From Burkholderia pyrrocinia (GTDB taxonomy: Bacteria; Pseudomonadota; Gammaproteobacteria; Burkholderiales; Burkholderiaceae), in contig NZ_CP070977.1 in NCBI RefSeq assembly GCF_018417535.1, forward strand, positions 2,232,001 through 2,296,000: 64,000 bases of DNA. The letters run 5' to 3'. Below, piece after piece: positions 52,428 through 61,960 of the stretch (its first letter is position 1; the number at the start of each line of letters is the position of its first letter). A program made the translations under genes and the position numbers. A model generated the notes under the pieces. The model had not been told where the DNA came from. It was given only the letters and a program-made list of their open reading frames with translations, and did no database searches.

Positions 52428-54728
52428 TCATACCGCCCAAGCGCTCCAGGGATCATACATCCTCGGAAAATCGGCGATAGTAAAATCTTCTCGATCAAGC
52501 GTCAAATTTTGATTGTAATACGGATCATTCAATTGATCGGTACTCCACCGGGAAATCATGAAATTCTTTTCCCTGTTAAACCTGGCACGCTTCTCAGGAG
52601 ACATTTGATCGTCTCCCCTGCTGTAGGACTCAAAGTGATGCAGGACTGCATATGGCGTCCACAATATCCTGTAGCCCGCCTCTCGTACACGGAGGCACAA
52701 ATCCACATCATTAAATGCAACCGGAAGATTTTCTTCATCAAAACCACCGACAGCACGAAATACATCCCGACGCATGACCAGGCATGCCCCTGTGACCGCC
52801 GAAAAATTTTGCACGAGAGCCGCTCTTCCAGCGTACCCCGGGTGCGTCGAGGGATATAACCGGTGCACATGGCTCGCGAAGCCCCCAATCCCCATCACGA
52901 CGCCTGCATGCTGGATGAACCCATCGGCATAAAGGAGCTTTGCCCCCACGGCGCCAATATCCGGGCGCAGCGCATGCGAAACCATCTCCTTCAGCCATTC
53001 CGGCTCGATTGCCTCCACATCGTCATTAAGAAAGCACAACACATCACCGGAGGCATGTTTTTCCGCAAAATTATTTATTGACGAATAATTGAAAGGAAAA
53101 TCATATCTCAACACGGTGACGTTGCTTCTCAGAGACAACGATTGCAGAAAATCGACTGTCTCCCGGTCCGTGCTTTGATTGTCTACAACAACGACTTCCA
53201 GATTATCATAGACAGTTCCATCAAATATGCTGAGAATACATTTTTTCAGCAATGGACCACCGTCTCGAGTCGGTATGATTACAGTGACCTTGGGGACGGG
53301 TGTTGGTATCGGATATCGCACCCGATAGGTTCCAGCCAGTTTCCCCCGGGAAACACTCACTCCGGGCTGATCTTTGAAAAATTCGGAAAGCGCCCTTTCT
53401 TTCGCCTTGGACGCATCATTTTCTGTCTCCGAATCGATCAAACCAGGCTCACTGCACCGACGAAAATGATAGAGCACGCGCGGAATATGGCAAATCTGGG
53501 ACGGCGTGCTGTTTTTCACACATCTGAGCGTAAGATCGCAATCCTGCCCGCCCTCATACTCGACTCTGAACCCACCAATCTCGCGCAGGAGCGATGTCCT
53601 ATAGGCAGCCGAACGAGAAATCATGTCACGAGAAAAGAACAAATCCGGATTCCACGAGCTCTTGAAAAAAACGTTACCCCGAATTCCACCCTCGTCGATT
53701 TCATCGCTATCAGAATATATTATATTCAACCCGTCAATCTCATTGGCCTTCAAAGCAACGAGATAAAGCGCATGAGGTGAAAGAACATCATTTTTACCGA
53801 GAATTGTGACAAACTCTCCAGCCGCCAACTCCAGAGCACGATTCACCGCAGTCGATACGTGACCGCCCGAATTCACAAAAACCACCTTTACCCGATCATC
53901 CTCTTCAGAAACAGACTTCAAATATGAAGCAACTTTTGAAGCATCGATCCCGTCAACAGCAATGCACAATTCCCAGTTCTCGTAAATCTGCCCCAAAACC
54001 GACTGAACGGTGGATTCCAGATAGTCCAGGGACGCTCCACACACCGGAACCAGAATGGAAATCAACGGTCGCTTCGCAAACGAACCCATGTGCCGCCGGA
54101 TCGAGGCAACATCGGACTCACGCAGAGTATCGAATTTTTCTACGTACGATTTGTAATCCAGAGGAGCAGAATGGAATCGCAATTTTGCGCAATCAGCGTA
54201 CACCCCATTCAAGTCAACCAACAAACGCCCCAAGGTGATATTGTATTTTCTCGCCCGACTGGTGTTTTTGAATTTTATTATATCTCCAATTGCCCACTCA
54301 ATCATTCTGGCAATTCTTTCCACGCTTGATATTTTTGTTATCCGTAGAAACTCCAACCTAACTATGCCCTCACCTCGCATTGGCGACAGACGCAAATGGC
54401 GGGTATTGCGCGGAATCTTGATGATCTGCTTGATATTTCCCGAGCGCGCTGCGGGAATGACAAAGGATTCCGCATCCGAAAAGCCCGAGCCAGTATCCAC
54501 GTAAAGCCGAGCCACCAGGTGCGCGCCCCGTCGAATCATTCTGGACTCGACATAGACCCAGCCGGATGGAACAACCTTGCCCCCACCCTCCGGCTCCAGG
54601 TCAAAAACAGGATGGCCTCCCGTCGACGTCCAGTCGACAGACGTCGCCCCCGACAAAACCAAATCCCGGACCGGATTGACCTTGAATCGAACGGTTCGAC
54701 GAACTATCGACAGGAAAAAATCTTTCAT
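52428..54728 (-). CDS. large two-domain GT2 glycosyltransferase
   Basis: A 766-residue cytoplasmic protein. An N-terminal beta-rich region (residues about 10-150) is followed by a first GT-A-like domain (ISILVPVCGASLDYLESTVQSVL near 240, YSDSDEID near 330) and a second GT2 domain (VTVIIPTRDGG near 480, DDVEAIEPEW DxD near 560, FDEENLPVAFNDVDLCLRVRE near 680). This layout is found in rhamnan/O-antigen polymer synthases such as WsaE-type proteins. Its GC content is well below the flanking chromosome. The start MKDFFLSIV was chosen as the first ATG of the conserved part. Confidence 0.82.
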   Translation of the reverse strand: MKDFFLSIVRRTVRFKVNPVRDLVLSGATSVDWTSTGGHPVFDLEPEGGGKVVPSGWVYVESRMIRRGAHLVARLYVDTGSGFSDAESFVIPAARSGNIKQIIKIPRNTRHLRLSPMRGEGIVRLEFLRITKISSVERIARMIEWAIGDIIKFKNTSRARKYNITLGRLLVDLNGVYADCAKLRFHSAPLDYKSYVEKFDTLRESDVASIRRHMGSFAKRPLISILVPVCGASLDYLESTVQSVLGQIYENWELCIAVDGIDASKVASYLKSVSEEDDRVKVVFVNSGGHVSTAVNRALELAAGEFVTILGKNDVLSPHALYLVALKANEIDGLNIIYSDSDEIDEGGIRGNVFFKSSWNPDLFFSRDMISRSAAYRTSLLREIGGFRVEYEGGQDCDLTLRCVKNSTPSQICHIPRVLYHFRRCSEPGLIDSETENDASKAKERALSEFFKDQPGVSVSRGKLAGTYRVRYPIPTPVPKVTVIIPTRDGGPLLKKCILSIFDGTVYDNLEVVVVDNQSTDRETVDFLQSLSLRSNVTVLRYDFPFNYSSINNFAEKHASGDVLCFLNDDVEAIEPEWLKEMVSHALRPDIGAVGAKLLYADGFIQHAGVVMGIGGFASHVHRLYPSTHPGYAGRAALVQNFSAVTGACLVMRRDVFRAVGGFDEENLPVAFNDVDLCLRVREAGYRILWTPYAVLHHFESYSRGDDQMSPEKRARFNREKNFMISRWSTDQLNDPYYNQNLTLDREDFTIADFPRMYDPWSAWAV

Positions 54729-55026
54729 ATTGATCGAAAATAGATAAAACCGGATCGACGACATGACGAGCCAACACAAGAAACCGGCCCGCCCCACAGA
54801 GAAAATTCTTGGCGGAGGGGCAAGACGACCCGTGCAAACTGGCTGCCGGCAAAGACTTGAGTCGCCCCCCCCCAAACAGTGGGGGCAGCGCACCCTGAGA
54901 CACCACTCGCTAGCGTACACGCACTGTCATGCAATCATTCCCCGTATCCGTCTTGCAGGAGCGGTCGACGAACATTTGAATCAGCTCAGGGCAAGCATTG
55001 ACAAGTCTCTGGTCAGAATCTACACA
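54729..55026. other. intergenic region with a C9 homopolymer
   Basis: A 298-base gap between the two large GT genes. It contains nine consecutive C (54865-54873) next to GGGGG (54881-54885), which could form a small hairpin. No gene was recognised; it may hold a promoter for the 52428-54728 gene. Confidence 0.45.
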
Positions 55027-57315
55027 TCAAGATGTCGTCGCTCCGGGCGCATGGAGCGCGAGACGCCTGAGAGACGCGACACGCGGCGGCCACGCGAGCT
55101 GACAATCGAATCGATCGAGGGACAGGTTCGGGTTATAAGCCGGGTCATTCGCGATCAGGTCACGCCATTGATCGCGCATGTACTCAATCTCTCGAGTGGC
55201 CCGGGCTATCTTCTCCGCGGTATCGTCCCGGCCTCGCGTGGCGGATTCGTGGTGATACAGCACGGCATGCGGCGTCCAGACCACCGTATAGCCGGCTTGC
55301 CGAACGCGAAGGCAAAAATCGACGTCGTTGAATGCAACTGCGAGATCGCGTTCGTTCAATCCACCCAGTTGCCGATACAGGGATCGCCGGACGACGAGGC
55401 ATGCACCGGTTACTGCAGACAAGGACTGCGTCGTTACCGCGCGTGCCAGATATCCCGGCTCGTCGCGCCCCAACCCGCGATGCAGGTGATCGGCGCAGCC
55501 GCTAAGCCCGACGATGACACCCGCATGCTGAACGGTTCCGTTCGAATAGAGCAGTTTGACACCGACAACGCCGACCTCCGGACGCAACGCGTGTCCCATC
55601 ATTTCGTCGAGCCAGTCGCCGTCGATGATTTCCACATCGTTATTGACGAGTGCGACGAACTCGCCCCGCGCGATATCGACCGCGCGGTTGTTGAGAGCGG
55701 AGTAATTGAACGGACGATCGTCCCTGAGGATGCGTACGCCGTGCTCAACCGAAAGCCGCTCCATGTAGTCGAGTGTTTCCGGGTCGTCAGACCCATTGTC
55801 GACGATGATGATTTCGAAGGCGCGATAGCGAGTCTTCTCGATAATCGAATTGACGCAACGACTGAGTAGCGCAAACCCGTTGCGAGTCGGAATGACGAGT
55901 GTGACGAGCGGCGCGTTTTCCGGCAACGGATACTGTATGTAACGGCCATGCTCCGTTGACAAGACCGTTGCTCGAACTCCGGTCCGCGACAAGTGACGTA
56001 CGACTGCCATCCGGCCTGCATCGCGCGCATCGTGTTGAACACCCGGATCTTGAATTGATTCGACTTGGGCGCGGGTGTGGTAAAGCACACGCGGAATGTG
56101 CAGGATCCTGTCCCGACTGGTATGCGCGAGACAGCGAAGCGTCATGTCATAACACGACGCTGCCCCATGGCGATGGTCCCGCCCGCCGGATGTCCTGAAA
56201 ACGTCCGGTCGGTAAACGCCAAGACCGGTAAACAGATCCGATGAGAGCATCAGATCCTCGCTCCAGTCGCTCTTGAAGCGCGGGCTGTGTCGAGCGCCGT
56301 CGACGTCAATGCCGTCCTCATCTGCATAGATCAAGTCAACATCAGGGCGCCGGTTGATCTCGTCAGCCACGACATAAAGGCCATGCTGCGGAAGCACGTC
56401 GTGCTGCCCGATGAACATGACCCAATGACCGCTTTCGGCGAGCGCCCGATCAAGCGTCGAATGTGCTTCGGCTGGCGAGCGATCCGAAATGACACGGATG
56501 CGCGTATCGGCACCAAGGTCCCGAGGAATCAATGCGGTGCGATCGGAGCCAGAACGTCGATCGACGATCAGGAGTTGCCAGTGCGGGTAAATCTGCGCGG
56601 CGATCGAACGGATTGCCGTTTCCCAGTGCGGTGACGGTGCACCGGACACCTCCACGCCGATCGCGAACACCGGGCCGCCGACGAAGTAGCGCAGATTGTC
56701 CCGCATAACGCGGTACGTATCAGGACTCGGTGTATCGAAGTGACGAACCCAGTCCGCGTATCCAACCAGTAGTTCCGATTCGTCGAACAGGCAGCAGTAA
56801 TCGCGCCATGCTTGCGCCATGTCGATGCGACTGCGTCGGACGTCCGTCAGGTCGTAATCATCGCCGCATGGCTTGTATCTTGGATGCAGCGCACCGAGCT
56901 TGGTCATGATGCGCGAATGCGCAAATCGCGTCGTGACCCTGACAAGGCGGAACGTCTCGATTCGATCGACCAACTGATCGTCGCAATCAATCTCGATTTC
57001 GATCCTTCCACGCGCCGGAAGATGTACAAGCCGCTTGCTCACCTGCCGTGCGCTGAGCTCCATCGCAAGCGTTGCAGACGATGACCCACCGGGCAGCCGT
57101 AACCGGGCTCGCACCTGCGCCGCATCGCCGCTCGTACGAAGCTCGATCATGTACCAGCCCGGCAGCAACTGGACGTTGACCAGATACGCCCGGAACCTCG
57201 GCTGATCTTCCGACAAGTGCGTTGCGGCATCGGGCAGATCAACCAAGAAAGGCATCCCCCACGTCAGGCGGAGGGCATTGAAGTCAAACATGGACTTGCG
57301 CGGGAAGCGACTCAA
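55027..57315 (-). CDS. large two-domain GT2 glycosyltransferase, paralogue
   Basis: A protein of about 762 residues with the same plan as the 52428-54728 gene: N-terminal beta-rich domain, a first GT-A-like domain with DLIYADEDGID near residue 330 and a second with VTLVIPTRNGF near 470, NNDVEIIDGDWL near 555 and AFNDVDFCLRVRQAGY near 680. It probably adds L-rhamnose or another sugar from the dTDP-rhamnose made by the adjacent rml genes. A TTG start overlapping the rmlC stop (TTGA) is possible; ATG at 57291 (MFDFNAL) is the alternative. Confidence 0.82.
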   Translation of the reverse strand: MSRFPRKSMFDFNALRLTWGMPFLVDLPDAATHLSEDQPRFRAYLVNVQLLPGWYMIELRTSGDAAQVRARLRLPGGSSSATLAMELSARQVSKRLVHLPARGRIEIEIDCDDQLVDRIETFRLVRVTTRFAHSRIMTKLGALHPRYKPCGDDYDLTDVRRSRIDMAQAWRDYCCLFDESELLVGYADWVRHFDTPSPDTYRVMRDNLRYFVGGPVFAIGVEVSGAPSPHWETAIRSIAAQIYPHWQLLIVDRRSGSDRTALIPRDLGADTRIRVISDRSPAEAHSTLDRALAESGHWVMFIGQHDVLPQHGLYVVADEINRRPDVDLIYADEDGIDVDGARHSPRFKSDWSEDLMLSSDLFTGLGVYRPDVFRTSGGRDHRHGAASCYDMTLRCLAHTSRDRILHIPRVLYHTRAQVESIQDPGVQHDARDAGRMAVVRHLSRTGVRATVLSTEHGRYIQYPLPENAPLVTLVIPTRNGFALLSRCVNSIIEKTRYRAFEIIIVDNGSDDPETLDYMERLSVEHGVRILRDDRPFNYSALNNRAVDIARGEFVALVNNDVEIIDGDWLDEMMGHALRPEVGVVGVKLLYSNGTVQHAGVIVGLSGCADHLHRGLGRDEPGYLARAVTTQSLSAVTGACLVVRRSLYRQLGGLNERDLAVAFNDVDFCLRVRQAGYTVVWTPHAVLYHHESATRGRDDTAEKIARATREIEYMRDQWRDLIANDPAYNPNLSLDRFDCQLAWPPRVASLRRLALHAPGATTS

Positions 57316-57854
57316 AAGTACTCGGCATCCTTGAAAGCAGGCGCCGCTCCATCCTTACCGGATACCAACGCTTCGCCGGAGATGGGCCATTCGATCGCGA
57401 GCGTCGGATCGTCCCAGCGGATCGCTCGTTCGGCATCCGGATACCAGTAATCGGTAGTCTTGTACAAGAACTCCGCCGTGTCGGAAACGACAACAAAACC
57501 ATGCGCAAAACCTTCCGGAATCCACAGCTGCCGCTTGTTCTCAGCAGACAGCACCACACCGACCCAGCGACCGAACGTCGGCGAATCGCGACGAATATCG
57601 ACCGCCACATCGAACACTTCCCCGGCGACTACCCGAACCAGCTTTCCCTGTGCGTGATTGATTTGATAGTGCAGGCCTCGAACGACGTTCTTCGCGGATT
57701 TCGAATGATTGTCCTGCACAAACTCGACGGAATGTCCAATCGCTTCTTCGAACACGCGATGGTTAAAACTCTCGTAAAAGAAACCACGCGTATCACCGAA
57801 TACTTTCGGTTCGAAAATCTTTACGTCGGGAATGGCAGTCGCTATTACGTTCAC
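57312..57854 (-). CDS. rmlC: dTDP-4-dehydrorhamnose 3,5-epimerase
   Basis: A 180-residue cupin epimerase, third step of dTDP-L-rhamnose synthesis. Motifs include [16 protein letters not shown], the catalytic-His region VRGLHYQ near residue 62, and [28 protein letters not shown] near 115. ATGA overlap with rmlA. Confidence 0.97.
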   Translation of the reverse strand: MNVIATAIPDVKIFEPKVFGDTRGFFYESFNHRVFEEAIGHSVEFVQDNHSKSAKNVVRGLHYQINHAQGKLVRVVAGEVFDVAVDIRRDSPTFGRWVGVVLSAENKRQLWIPEGFAHGFVVVSDTAEFLYKTTDYWYPDAERAIRWDDPTLAIEWPISGEALVSGKDGAAPAFKDAEYF

Positions 57855-58735
57855 CGGGCTTTTCCTTCTTTCAGAATGTTCTGCAGGTACCGGCCATAGC
57901 CGTTTTTGCTGAGCGGTTGCGCGAGACGTTCAAGTTGTTCATCGTCGATATAGCCGAACCGATATGCAATCTCTTCAACGCACGCGATCTTCAACCCCTG
58001 CCGATGCTCCATCGTTGCGATAAAGTGCGAGGCCTCCAGCATCGAATCGTGCGTGCCGGTATCGAGCCATGCAAAACCCCGCCCCATGGTTTGCACGTTG
58101 AGCAAGCCATCCTTCAGGTACAGGGCGTTAAGATCGGTGATCTCCAGCTCGCCGCGCCGCGACGGCTTCAACGATTTCGCAAAGTCCACCACTTGGTCAT
58201 CGTAGAAATAGAGTCCGGTAACCGCGTAATGCGATTTCGGAACCTCGGGTTTTTCTTCGATACTGATCGCTTTGCCGGCCGAGTCGAATTCGACAACGCC
58301 ATACCTTTCCGGATCCTGGACATGATAGGCGAAGACCTGCGCACCCGAGGTCTTGTTGGCCGCCCCCTTCAACAGACCGCCAAGATCATGGCCATAGAAG
58401 ATGTTATCGCCAAGAATCAGCGCCGAAGGGTCGCCATCGATGAAGGACTCACCCAGCAGGAACGCCTGGGCAAGCCCGTCCGGGCTGGGCTGCACCTTGT
58501 ACTGCAGACGGATCCCCCACTGCGATCCGTCGCCCAGCAACTGCTCGAAGCGCGGCGTGTCCTGGGGCGTCGAAATGATCAGAATATCCTGAATCCCCGC
58601 CAGCATCAGCGTGCTCAACGGATAATAGATCATCGGCTTGTCGTAAATCGGCAGCAGTTGCTTGCTGACTGCCTGTGTCGCCGGATAGAGACGGGTACCC
58701 GACCCTCCGGCGAGAATAATGCCTTTGCGCTTCAT
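57851..58735 (-). CDS. rmlA: glucose-1-phosphate thymidylyltransferase
   Basis: A 294-residue nucleotidyltransferase, first step of dTDP-L-rhamnose synthesis. [16 protein letters not shown] at the N-terminus, [10 protein letters not shown] near residue 110 and [20 protein letters not shown] near 160 are diagnostic. The start MKRKGIIL was chosen because residues further upstream are not family-like. Confidence 0.97.
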   Translation of the reverse strand: MKRKGIILAGGSGTRLYPATQAVSKQLLPIYDKPMIYYPLSTLMLAGIQDILIISTPQDTPRFEQLLGDGSQWGIRLQYKVQPSPDGLAQAFLLGESFIDGDPSALILGDNIFYGHDLGGLLKGAANKTSGAQVFAYHVQDPERYGVVEFDSAGKAISIEEKPEVPKSHYAVTGLYFYDDQVVDFAKSLKPSRRGELEITDLNALYLKDGLLNVQTMGRGFAWLDTGTHDSMLEASHFIATMEHRQGLKIACVEEIAYRFGYIDDEQLERLAQPLSKNGYGRYLQNILKEGKAR

Positions 58736-58751
58736 GCTTGTTTTTCCCGTG

Positions 58752-59645
58752 TCAGTCATGCAGTTGCTCAAAGACGTAATCAACGCCATTTCGCCAATCG
58801 GGGAGCGATATCCCGAACGTCGACATCAACTTGCTGCAATCGAGACGCGAGTTCATGGGCCGCTTTGCCGGAAGCGGATACTCATGTGTCGCAATTGGCA
58901 CGATATCGGTCGAGCGCAACTTTAGATCAAGGCCTCGCGCTTCCGCAAGCGCCACGACATGACGCGCATACTCGCACCAATTCGTCTCGCCGGAGGCCGC
59001 GAGGTGGTATGTGCCGAACGCAAAGTGTTCGCGATCCGCGAAATAACGGGCAATGAGGTGCGCGGTTACATCGGCGATCAACGCAGCCGAAGTGGGTGCC
59101 CCAGTCTGATCGGCCACGATGCGAAGCTGGTCGCGCTCCCTGGCGAGGCGCAAGATCGTCTTGAGAAAATTGCCGCCATGCGCACCCACGACCCAGCTCG
59201 TTCGAAGGATCAGGTGCTGCGCGAAGGCCTGCCGAACCGCATTTTCGCCTTCGCACTTGGTAGCCCCGTAGATCGATTGAGGATTAACCGGTGCGTCTTC
59301 GCGGTACGGCGTCGCACCGGTGCCTTCGAATACATAATCGGTCGAGTAGTGAACGAGCGGTACATTTCGCACCGCCCCCCATCGTGCCATCACGCCGGGC
59401 GCCTCCGCATTGACCGCTCGGGCCTGCTCCGGCTCGCTCTCGGCCTTGTCCACTGCCGTGTAGGCGGCAGGATTTACGATCAGGTCAGGTTGATGACGAT
59501 CCAACGCTGCAACAAGGCTCGCAGGATCACCCAGGTCCACGTCGCGGCGAGTCAGGGCAATCACCTCTCCGAGCGGAGCAAGCGCGCGTCGCAATTCGAA
59601 GCCGACCTGTCCGTTCGAACCCGTAATCAGGATGCGCGGCATCAT
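58752..59645 (-). CDS. rmlD: dTDP-4-dehydrorhamnose reductase
   Basis: A 297-residue SDR-type reductase, last step of dTDP-L-rhamnose synthesis. [18 protein letters not shown] is at the N-terminus, STDYVFEG near residue 105 and YGATKCEGE near 130. The double ATG start overlaps the rmlB stop. Confidence 0.97.
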   Translation of the reverse strand: MMPRILITGSNGQVGFELRRALAPLGEVIALTRRDVDLGDPASLVAALDRHQPDLIVNPAAYTAVDKAESEPEQARAVNAEAPGVMARWGAVRNVPLVHYSTDYVFEGTGATPYREDAPVNPQSIYGATKCEGENAVRQAFAQHLILRTSWVVGAHGGNFLKTILRLARERDQLRIVADQTGAPTSAALIADVTAHLIARYFADREHFAFGTYHLAASGETNWCEYARHVVALAEARGLDLKLRSTDIVPIATHEYPLPAKRPMNSRLDCSKLMSTFGISLPDWRNGVDYVFEQLHD

Positions 59646-60703
59646 TATTCTCCGTAGTGGCGTTCGATCCACGTACGATACTGGCCGCTTGTGACGTTCT
59701 TCACCCAGGCCTGATTCGTCAGGTACCACTCGACAGTCTTTCGGATACCGGTATCAAAGGTTTCAGCGGGCTTCCAGCCGAGTTCGCGCTCGAGCTTGCG
59801 AGCGTCGATTGCATAACGGCGATCATGGCCCGGTCGGTCCTGTACAAAGCTGATCTGCTCCACATACGACTTACCGTCATCACGCGGCTGCAGTTCATCG
59901 AGGATCGCGCAGATCGTATGCACGACTTCGATGTTCGGTTTTTCGTTCCAGCCACCGACGTTATAGGTCTCGCCAAGCGCACCATTCGCCAGGACCGTGC
60001 GGATCGCCGAGCAGTGATCCTTGACGTAGAGCCAGTCACGGATCTGCTGACCATCGCCATAGATCGGCAGTGGCTTGCCGGCGAGCGCGTTCAGGATGAT
60101 CAGTGGAATCAGTTTCTCGGGGAAATGATACGGACCATAGTTGTTCGAGCAATTGGTGGTCACCACCGGCAACCCGTATGTATGGTGCCAGGCGCGCACC
60201 AGATGATCCGAGGCAGCCTTGCTCGCGGAATACGGGCTGTTCGGCTCGTACGTATTGGTTTCGGTAAATGGCGGATCATTCGCGCCGAGCGTGCCGAACA
60301 CTTCGTCGGTGGAAACATGCAGGAAACGAAATGCGCGACGTTCTTCTTCCACGAGATCCGACCAGTAAGCGCGCACCGACTCGAGAAGGTTGAACGTCCC
60401 GACAATATTCGTCTGGATGAAATCGCCAGGGCCGTGAATCGAGCGATCGACATGTGACTCGGCTGCGAAATTGATCACCGCACGCGGCCGATGTTCGGAA
60501 AGCAGCTTTGAAACGAGCTGCCGGTCACCGATATCGCCCCGAACAATGTGATGCCGCGAATCACCTTCCAGCGATTTCAGCGTGTCAAGGTTTCCAGCGT
60601 AAGTCAATTTATCGAGGTTGATGACGGGTTCATCGGAACCGGCAAACCAGTCAAGGATAAAATTTCCGCCGATGAAGCCAGCCCCACCCGTAACGAGAAG
60701 CAT
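59645..60703 (-). CDS. rmlB: dTDP-glucose 4,6-dehydratase
   Basis: A 352-residue extended SDR, second step of dTDP-L-rhamnose synthesis. [13 protein letters not shown] is at the N-terminus. HVSTDEVFG near residue 132 and YSASKAASD near 165 form the active site. First gene of the rmlBDAC block; a gap of about 200 bases without recognisable genes separates it from the sulfotransferase-like gene. Confidence 0.97.
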   Translation of the reverse strand: MLLVTGGAGFIGGNFILDWFAGSDEPVINLDKLTYAGNLDTLKSLEGDSRHHIVRGDIGDRQLVSKLLSEHRPRAVINFAAESHVDRSIHGPGDFIQTNIVGTFNLLESVRAYWSDLVEEERRAFRFLHVSTDEVFGTLGANDPPFTETNTYEPNSPYSASKAASDHLVRAWHHTYGLPVVTTNCSNNYGPYHFPEKLIPLIILNALAGKPLPIYGDGQQIRDWLYVKDHCSAIRTVLANGALGETYNVGGWNEKPNIEVVHTICAILDELQPRDDGKSYVEQISFVQDRPGHDRRYAIDARKLERELGWKPAETFDTGIRKTVEWYLTNQAWVKNVTSGQYRTWIERHYGE

Positions 60704-60909
60704 ATATACTCCGCACAATTCTAAAAAAGCATTTCAAATTCAGCTAGCGACCACCTCATTTCCACACCCTTGAGGTCACAAGTCGCACAACAGCAGAGGT
60801 CGCGCGAAGTCCCATTCCGTATCGCCTACAAGACTACAAAGAGCACTCTTTAAAATATCAAAGTCCGGAGATCGGGACGCGTCTTCCTAGCTGTGTTTTT
60901 CGCTTCAGC

Positions 60910-61854
60910 TTATTCCGCCCTTGCTGCACGGAGATCGTTCACTTCCTGCTCCAAACGCCACTCGTAGCGCAAGAGCGGCGCGATGTCCTCGAGATAGGTC
61001 CTTGCTTCCAGAAAGGCACTATGCCAGGCCGGCGAATCCGGGAATCCAGATGCTGCCTCACTGAGTGCCGAATACAATTCCTTGACCTGCCGAGGCGCAG
61101 AATTTACCAACTGAAGATCCTCAACGGTATAGCGAGTATGCCGCAGATTGTCGTCGAGGAAAGCAGATTCAAATTCTTCAAGCCTGGACTCAATCAATGG
61201 CAAATCGAAAAAATCCGATATGTTTTCAAGTTCTTGGCGCGGCATGTCCATGAGGCGATCGTAATCGATCAGTACACGCCGCACGTCCTGGGTCATTTCG
61301 AGTGCCGACACGACATATGCAAGCCAAAGAATATAAGATTTTTCTACCGAAAAACCATCTCTTCGCGCAAGCGACTGCACAACACTGATTGGATTTCGCA
61401 CGGCTATTAGATAAAAAACCCGTACACCGATACAAGCGAAGACCGGTTTCCAGAATGGCAGCAGCCGGGCCAGACGAGGATCCTTAACAGACAAAATCTG
61501 GTTCTCTCGGCATTTCGCGCGCAACAAATCGATTGCCTGAATCCGAAACCGGTCGAGCTGCTCGGGCTGAAGGACACTGAGATCAATGGGGGCCATCGAA
61601 TGCCAATCCCCACCAGCCGCATGCAGCAACTCAACATTGAGCGCCACTACATCGAGATCCTCGAAAAATCCCTTGTCATTGTTGCCAGGAAGAGCGGGCA
61701 TCAGGTTACTTCCGAATTCCGCTCCCAGCACGGCGGTAGCCCGCGTCAGGGTACTGGTACCACTCCGGTGCATGCCGAGAACGACGATAAGAGTCGGCGG
61801 ACGGGAATCGCCGGAATTATAAGCAGTCAATTGCGCCATAGATTTAGATGCCAT
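60910..61854 (-). CDS. sulfotransferase-like protein
   Basis: A protein of about 314 residues with an N-terminal P-loop-like PAPS-binding segment, VLGMHRSGTSTLTRA near residue 25. VKDPRLARLLPFWKP near 125 and FYLIAVRNPISVVQSLARRDG near 150 match the 3'-phosphate-binding Arg/Ser motif of bacterial sulfotransferases. It would use PAPS, and the orphan cysC at 32807 could supply it. A C-terminal helical part follows. The target is unknown. ATG at 61839 is a possible shorter start. Confidence 0.72.
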   Translation of the reverse strand: MASKSMAQLTAYNSGDSRPPTLIVVLGMHRSGTSTLTRATAVLGAEFGSNLMPALPGNNDKGFFEDLDVVALNVELLHAAGGDWHSMAPIDLSVLQPEQLDRFRIQAIDLLRAKCRENQILSVKDPRLARLLPFWKPVFACIGVRVFYLIAVRNPISVVQSLARRDGFSVEKSYILWLAYVVSALEMTQDVRRVLIDYDRLMDMPRQELENISDFFDLPLIESRLEEFESAFLDDNLRHTRYTVEDLQLVNSAPRQVKELYSALSEAASGFPDSPAWHSAFLEARTYLEDIAPLLRYEWRLEQEVNDLRAARAE

Positions 61855-61960
61855 ACCAGCGTAACCAAATAATTGTGGGCAAAACAACAATCACAATGAT
61901 TTAAAAAAATCCCCCCGGCATCGCACCCTAAAGCGATTCGCGGAGAATCATAAATCGAAG

